Shown here: positions 60,563-64,000 of the stretch, piece by piece
Numbering within the stretch: position 1 is the stretch's first letter
Layout of the letters: the number at the start of each line of letters is the position of its first letter
From: Rhodoferax lithotrophicus
Lineage (GTDB): Bacteria > Pseudomonadota > Gammaproteobacteria > Burkholderiales > Burkholderiaceae_C
Direction: 5' to 3'
DNA length: 64,000 bases
Assembly: GCF_019973615.1 (NCBI RefSeq)
Contig: NZ_AP024238.1
Coordinates: 4,113,989-4,177,988 of the forward strand
The notes under the pieces: generated by a model
What the model was told of the DNA's origin: nothing
Databases searched by the model: none
Seen by the model: only the letters and a program-made list of their open reading frames with translations
Program-made: the position numbers and the translations under genes

Positions 60563-60608
60563 AAATAGGCTGTAGCGCTTATGAAACAAGCGCAAACAGC
60601 TACAAAAT
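60563..60608 (-). repeat. Dispersed short repeat, copy 8
   Basis: On the minus strand: TAGCTGTTTGCGCTTGTTTC, then ATAAGCGCTACAGCCTATTTT. The internal GCGCTT ... AAGCGC inverted repeat can form a hairpin. It may form part of the end of the malQ transcript. Confidence 0.75.
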
Positions 60609-60647
60609 ATATAGCAAATTACTTTAAATAAACCGGCTCACAAGCCA

Positions 60648-62171
60648 TCAAAGTGCCAAGCGGTCAAACCCGACCCGGCCACTGGCGGCCGTGATCCTGG
60701 CCAGCTGTGGTGCCACTTGTGGCCCGACCCAGTCCCACTTGAAGCGCCACGACCAGCAACCCATGGTGCCGGGGGTGTTCATGCGGTGCTGGCCATCCAA
60801 CCCCAGCACGTCCTGAAACTGGCACAAGGCCAGACGCGCCACCGAGAAGCTGGCCGCACGCAGCATGGCCCAATGCACATCCATGCCCTGCCCTTCTTGT
60901 ACCCCCAGATACTGCGCGGCAAAGGCGCGCTCATGGGCCGTGCAACTGGTCCACCAGCCAGGTACCGTGTCGTTGTCATGGGTGCCGGTGTAGACCACGG
61001 TGTTGGGCTCAAAGTTGTGCGGCAAAAAGGCGTTGCTGGCATCCCCTGAAAAAGCAAACTGCAGCACCCGCATACCCGGAAAACCGATGTGTTCACGCAA
61101 GGCCGTCACGGCGGGGGTGATGATGCCCAGATCTTCCGCGATGATGGGCAAATCCCCCAGCGCTTGCGCCAGGGCGGTGAACAAGGCCGCACCCGGCCCC
61201 GGTTGCCAGCGGCCTTTGACGGCGGTGGGCTCGTCTGCCGGGATTTCCCAGTAATCGACAAAGCCCCGAAAGTGGTCAATACGCACCACGTCGGCCAGAT
61301 GTAGTTGGCGGCGCACCCGCTCAATCCACCAACGGTAGCCGTCTTGTGCCATGGCCGTCCAGTTGTACAGCGGGTTGCCCCAGCGCTGGCCGGTTTCCGA
61401 AAAGAAGTCGGGCGGCACACCGGCAATCACCCTGGGTTGCCCCTGGGCATCCAATTCATACAAGTCAGGCCGGGCCCAGCAGTCGGCGCTATGGTGGGCC
61501 ACAAAAATCGGCAGGTCACCCACCAGCCGCACACCTTGGCTGTGGGCATAGGTTTTGATGGCTTGCCATTGCAGCTCAAATTGCCATTGCACAAAGCTCC
61601 AGAACGCAATTTCTGGTGCATGTTGCTGACGGGCTGCCGCCATATCTGCCGGAATGCGTTGCGCCAGGCCTTGCGGCCACTGCGGCCACAAGGCCGGGCT
61701 GTAAGCCTGATCCAGCGCCATAAACAGGGTGTAATCATCCAGCCAGGCGTGTTGTGTCTGTGCCCAGGCCGCCAGTTCTGTGCGCTCTTGTTCACTGGCC
61801 AGGCGCTGAAAACCGGCAAAAGCGGTGCGCAATTGCTGCATGCGCCAAGGCACCAGCGCGGTGTAATCGATGCGCTCATCGTCCCATGAGGTTTGCAAGC
61901 TGGCCGCATCCAGCCATCCACGCTGTGTCAAAGGCTCCAACGCCACCAGCAAGGGGTTGCCGGCAAAGGCCGAGCTGCCCATGTAGGGCGAATACCCGGG
62001 CCCCACCGGACCGAGCGGCAGGGTTTGCCAAAGTGTTTGCCCGGCCGTGTGCAGCCAGTCCACAAAGTAATAGGCGTTTGGCCCAAAATCTCCCGCGCCA
62101 TGGGGGCCCGGCAGGGAGGTGGGGTGCAACACCACCCCGGCGGCACGCTGTGCCATCCAAGAATCAGCCAT
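60648..62171 (-). CDS. malQ: 4-alpha-glucanotransferase
   Basis: GH77 enzyme that transfers glucan chains between maltodextrins. Length is 507 residues. The start HPTSLPGPHGAGDFG is the family hallmark. VRIDHFRGF (about 285) holds the catalytic Asp, EDLGIITP the acid, and GTHDNDTVPGWW the later motif. It is the last gene of glgC-glgA-malQ, starting 47 bases after the glgA stop. With GlgX it would process the short branches released in glycogen degradation. Confidence 0.95.
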   Translation of the reverse strand: MADSWMAQRAAGVVLHPTSLPGPHGAGDFGPNAYYFVDWLHTAGQTLWQTLPLGPVGPGYSPYMGSSAFAGNPLLVALEPLTQRGWLDAASLQTSWDDERIDYTALVPWRMQQLRTAFAGFQRLASEQERTELAAWAQTQHAWLDDYTLFMALDQAYSPALWPQWPQGLAQRIPADMAAARQQHAPEIAFWSFVQWQFELQWQAIKTYAHSQGVRLVGDLPIFVAHHSADCWARPDLYELDAQGQPRVIAGVPPDFFSETGQRWGNPLYNWTAMAQDGYRWWIERVRRQLHLADVVRIDHFRGFVDYWEIPADEPTAVKGRWQPGPGAALFTALAQALGDLPIIAEDLGIITPAVTALREHIGFPGMRVLQFAFSGDASNAFLPHNFEPNTVVYTGTHDNDTVPGWWTSCTAHERAFAAQYLGVQEGQGMDVHWAMLRAASFSVARLALCQFQDVLGLDGQHRMNTPGTMGCWSWRFKWDWVGPQVAPQLARITAASGRVGFDRLAL

Positions 62172-62218
62172 GCGTCAAAAGCTCCAGAAAGTGGTTCGAA
62201 CCAGGTGGAAAGAGGATG

Positions 62219-63667
62219 TTATGCAATCAAATGGCGGTACAGCGCTACATACTGTGCGGCGGCCTTGTCCCAGCCCAGCTCCTGCTGCATGGCCTGCCGA
62301 CGCACGCTTCGCCACTCGGCAGGGCGGGCATAAAGTGCAAAGGCACGCCGAACGGCCCGCACCAATGCCGAGGTGGTGAATTCCTTGAAGACAAACCCAT
62401 TGGCAGAGCCATCGGCCAAATGCTCGAGTGCGCAATCCACCACCGTATCGGCCAGCCCACCCACCCGGTGCACCAGGGGTAAGCTGCCGTATTTCAAGCC
62501 ATACATCTGTGTCAAGCCACAAGGCTCAAAGCGGGAAGGTACCAGCGTGACATCGGTGGCCGAGAAAATCTGGTGGGCAAAAGCCTCGTCATACCCGATA
62601 CGCACCGCGACGGCTTGTGGGTGGGCCGCGGCACGGGCCAGAAATTCGGCCTCCAGCGCAGCCTCACCTGTGCCCAGCACCACCAGCTGACCACCACGGG
62701 CAATCAGTTCGTCCAACGCGGTCAACACCAAATGCAAGCCCTTTTGTTCAGTGAGCCGGCTGACTACGCCAAACAAGAGTGCGTCCGCTTTCACTTCCAG
62801 CCCAAGAGCTTGCTGCAACGCAGCTTTGCAACGTGCCTTGCCACTTGTTTTTTGGGCATCAAAGGGGGCGGTGATGGCGGTGTCGGTGGCCGGGTTCCAG
62901 ACGGATTCGTCCACCGCGTTAAGGATACCGGTCAAATCATGGGCACGAGCGCGTAGCAAACCATCCAGCCCGCAACCTTGCTCGTGGGTCTGGATTTCTT
63001 TGGCGTAAGTAGGGCTCACCGTGGTGATGTGGTCGGCGTAATACAGCCCGGCTTTCATGAACGACATCTGACCATGAAACTCCAGTCCATTCACCGAAAA
63101 CGCCTGGGGTGGCAGGCCAAGGTCGTAAAAATGGATGGGCGCAAATATGCCCTGGTAAGCCAGGTTGTGCACGGTGTACACATTGGCCACCAAGCGTCCC
63201 TGGCTCGGGCCAAAGGCCAGATAAGCCGATGTCAAGGCCGCATGCCAGTCATGGCTATGCACCACCGCAGGTTGCCAAACCGGATCAAGACCACAGGCCA
63301 GCTTGGCAGCGACCCAGCCCAGCAAGGCAAACCGCCGGTGATTGTCATGGTGAGGCAAACGCTGCTCGTCCTCATAAGGTGTCCCGGGTCGGCAATACAG
63401 GTGCGGCGCATCCAGCACATAGGCGGTCACACCCAGCGTGCCCAGCAGGCCTTGGCGTACCAGCACACGCTCACCCCAAGGTGCCGTGAGTTCGGTCAAC
63501 ACCGTGCTGGATTGCAGATCAGCCATGATGGGTGCAAACCCTGGCAACAACACACGCACCTCGCAACCCGCTGCATTCAGTGCCGCGGGCAAGGCCCCTG
63601 CAATATCTGCCAAACCTCCGGTTTTAAGTAATGGAAAAATCTCGGCACTGACTTGCAATACATTCAT
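62219..63667 (-). CDS. glgA: Glycogen synthase (ADP-glucose type)
   Basis: GT5 glucosyltransferase adding ADP-glucose to glycogen. Length is 482 residues from ATG 63667. The ADP-glucose-binding motif is K15-T-G-G (LLKTGGLADIAGALP). GVVSRLTEQKGLHLV and PSRFEPCGLTQMYGLKYGSLPLV are the GT-B C-terminal motifs with the catalytic Glu. A TTG just upstream (63670) is less likely as the start. It lies 13 bases after glgC. Confidence 0.96.
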   Translation of the reverse strand: MNVLQVSAEIFPLLKTGGLADIAGALPAALNAAGCEVRVLLPGFAPIMADLQSSTVLTELTAPWGERVLVRQGLLGTLGVTAYVLDAPHLYCRPGTPYEDEQRLPHHDNHRRFALLGWVAAKLACGLDPVWQPAVVHSHDWHAALTSAYLAFGPSQGRLVANVYTVHNLAYQGIFAPIHFYDLGLPPQAFSVNGLEFHGQMSFMKAGLYYADHITTVSPTYAKEIQTHEQGCGLDGLLRARAHDLTGILNAVDESVWNPATDTAITAPFDAQKTSGKARCKAALQQALGLEVKADALLFGVVSRLTEQKGLHLVLTALDELIARGGQLVVLGTGEAALEAEFLARAAAHPQAVAVRIGYDEAFAHQIFSATDVTLVPSRFEPCGLTQMYGLKYGSLPLVHRVGGLADTVVDCALEHLADGSANGFVFKEFTTSALVRAVRRAFALYARPAEWRSVRRQAMQQELGWDKAAAQYVALYRHLIA

Positions 63668-63680
63668 CAATCGGTTCTCT

Positions 63681-64000
63681 TTATTTCAGTTTGGCCAACA
63701 TGGCACGGGTGATCAACACCACCCCACCTTCACTGCGTTCAAAACGCTGGGCATCCAGCACCGGGTCTTCTCCTACCACCATGCCCTCCGGGATCACGCA
63801 ACCGCGGTCAATCACCACCTTGCGCAGTCGGCAATGGCGGTGGATCGTCACATTTGGCAGCACCACGGCCTCTTCAACACGACAGTCCGAGTGCACCCGT
63901 ACCTCGGAAAAAAGCACGGAATGGGCCACATAGGAGCCCGACACAATACAACCACCCGAGACCACGGTATTGACATAAATGCCGTTGCTGCCATCTTTGT
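63681..64000 (-). CDS. glgC: Glucose-1-phosphate adenylyltransferase, C-terminal part (partial)
   Basis: The reading frame is open to the right edge. The last 107 or so codons are present, coding the left-handed beta-helix end (DGSNGIYVNTVVSGGCIVSG, then VLPNVTIHRHCRLRKVVID and RGCVIPEGMVVGEDP). This is the allosteric domain of the enzyme making ADP-glucose. A GTG at 63965 is internal, not the start. It is the first gene of the glgC-glgA-malQ run within the window. Confidence 0.93.
   Translation of the reverse strand, partial: KDGSNGIYVNTVVSGGCIVSGSYVAHSVLFSEVRVHSDCRVEEAVVLPNVTIHRHCRLRKVVIDRGCVIPEGMVVGEDPVLDAQRFERSEGGVVLITRAMLAKLK

Noticed and set aside
1..64000. CRISPR arrays, tRNA and rRNA genes, insertion sequences, prophage
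   Set aside because: No regularly spaced repeats, no cloverleaf-like gene noticed in the gaps, and no transposase, integrase or phage gene among the supported frames. The Gcr-type gene at 35-37 kb is called a recombinase by name only.

Overview
The window looks like chromosome of a betaproteobacterium of the order Burkholderiales, family Comamonadaceae, most like Rhodoferax or a close relative. Grounds: gene orders typical of that group (ahcY-tlyA-metF behind an SAH riboswitch, dapB-exbB-exbD-leuS-lptE-holA, hpf-ptsN-hprK), a GC content that by eye sits in the high fifties, a probable rhodoquinone-biosynthesis gene (rquA), and copies of a short dispersed repeat of a kind I associate with Comamonadaceae. 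No tRNA, rRNA, CRISPR array, prophage or insertion sequence was seen.

Layout. 1-5.3 kb: end of an RND efflux operon, then sulfide:quinone oxidoreductase, a small DUF2892 membrane protein and a CsoR/FrmR-family repressor. 5.4-12.9 kb: mnmA and a Nudix hydrolase (-), pntAB transhydrogenase, fadD, mtnN, and corA (-) with a structured leader. 14.2-16.1 kb: hpf, ptsN, hprK. 16.1-25.4 kb: fur (-), bamE, dapB, exbB/exbD, leuS, lptE and holA, with an ornithine cyclodeaminase/Lrp pair inserted between lptE and holA. 25.4-28 kb: a frameshifted manC and an intact sugar nucleotidyltransferase (-). 28.2-38 kb: rquA behind an FNR-type promoter, an AEC transporter, pgpA, pncC/cinA, a two-component system, an ArgO/LysE exporter, a short GspC-like protein, apaG, a Gcr-family membrane protein and thiL. 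38-44 kb: a LysM-FecR protein, a zinc-ribbon protein, and the methyl-cycle operon ahcY-tlyA-metF. 44-64 kb: glycogen metabolism in two blocks, glgP-glgB-glgX (+) and glgC-glgA-malQ (-), separated by about 10 kb of mostly ion-transport genes (ClC, CaCA exchanger, NhaD, Ca-type P-ATPase), a MarR regulator, a DapB-like protein and a universal stress protein.

How the genes fit together. SQR would feed electrons from sulfide to quinone. RquA, with an FNR-like site and -10 box at class II spacing, suggests a switch to rhodoquinone under low oxygen. Glycogen synthesis (GlgC, GlgA, GlgB) and breakdown (GlgP, GlgX, MalQ) are all present, and a Pho-box-like repeat precedes glgP. AhcY and MetF recycle the products of methylation under SAH control.

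Main points for a second look: (1) a four-segment, apparently bistable RNA leader in front of corA in which the Shine-Dalgarno can be sequestered; (2) a dispersed repeat family with at least eight copies, four inside genes, two of them (thiL, tlyA) in the same orientation and reading frame so that they add nearly the same peptide; (3) the FNR-type promoter in front of rquA; (4) manC broken by four separate +1 changes, all in homopolymer runs; (5) a patch of foreign codon usage inside leuS.
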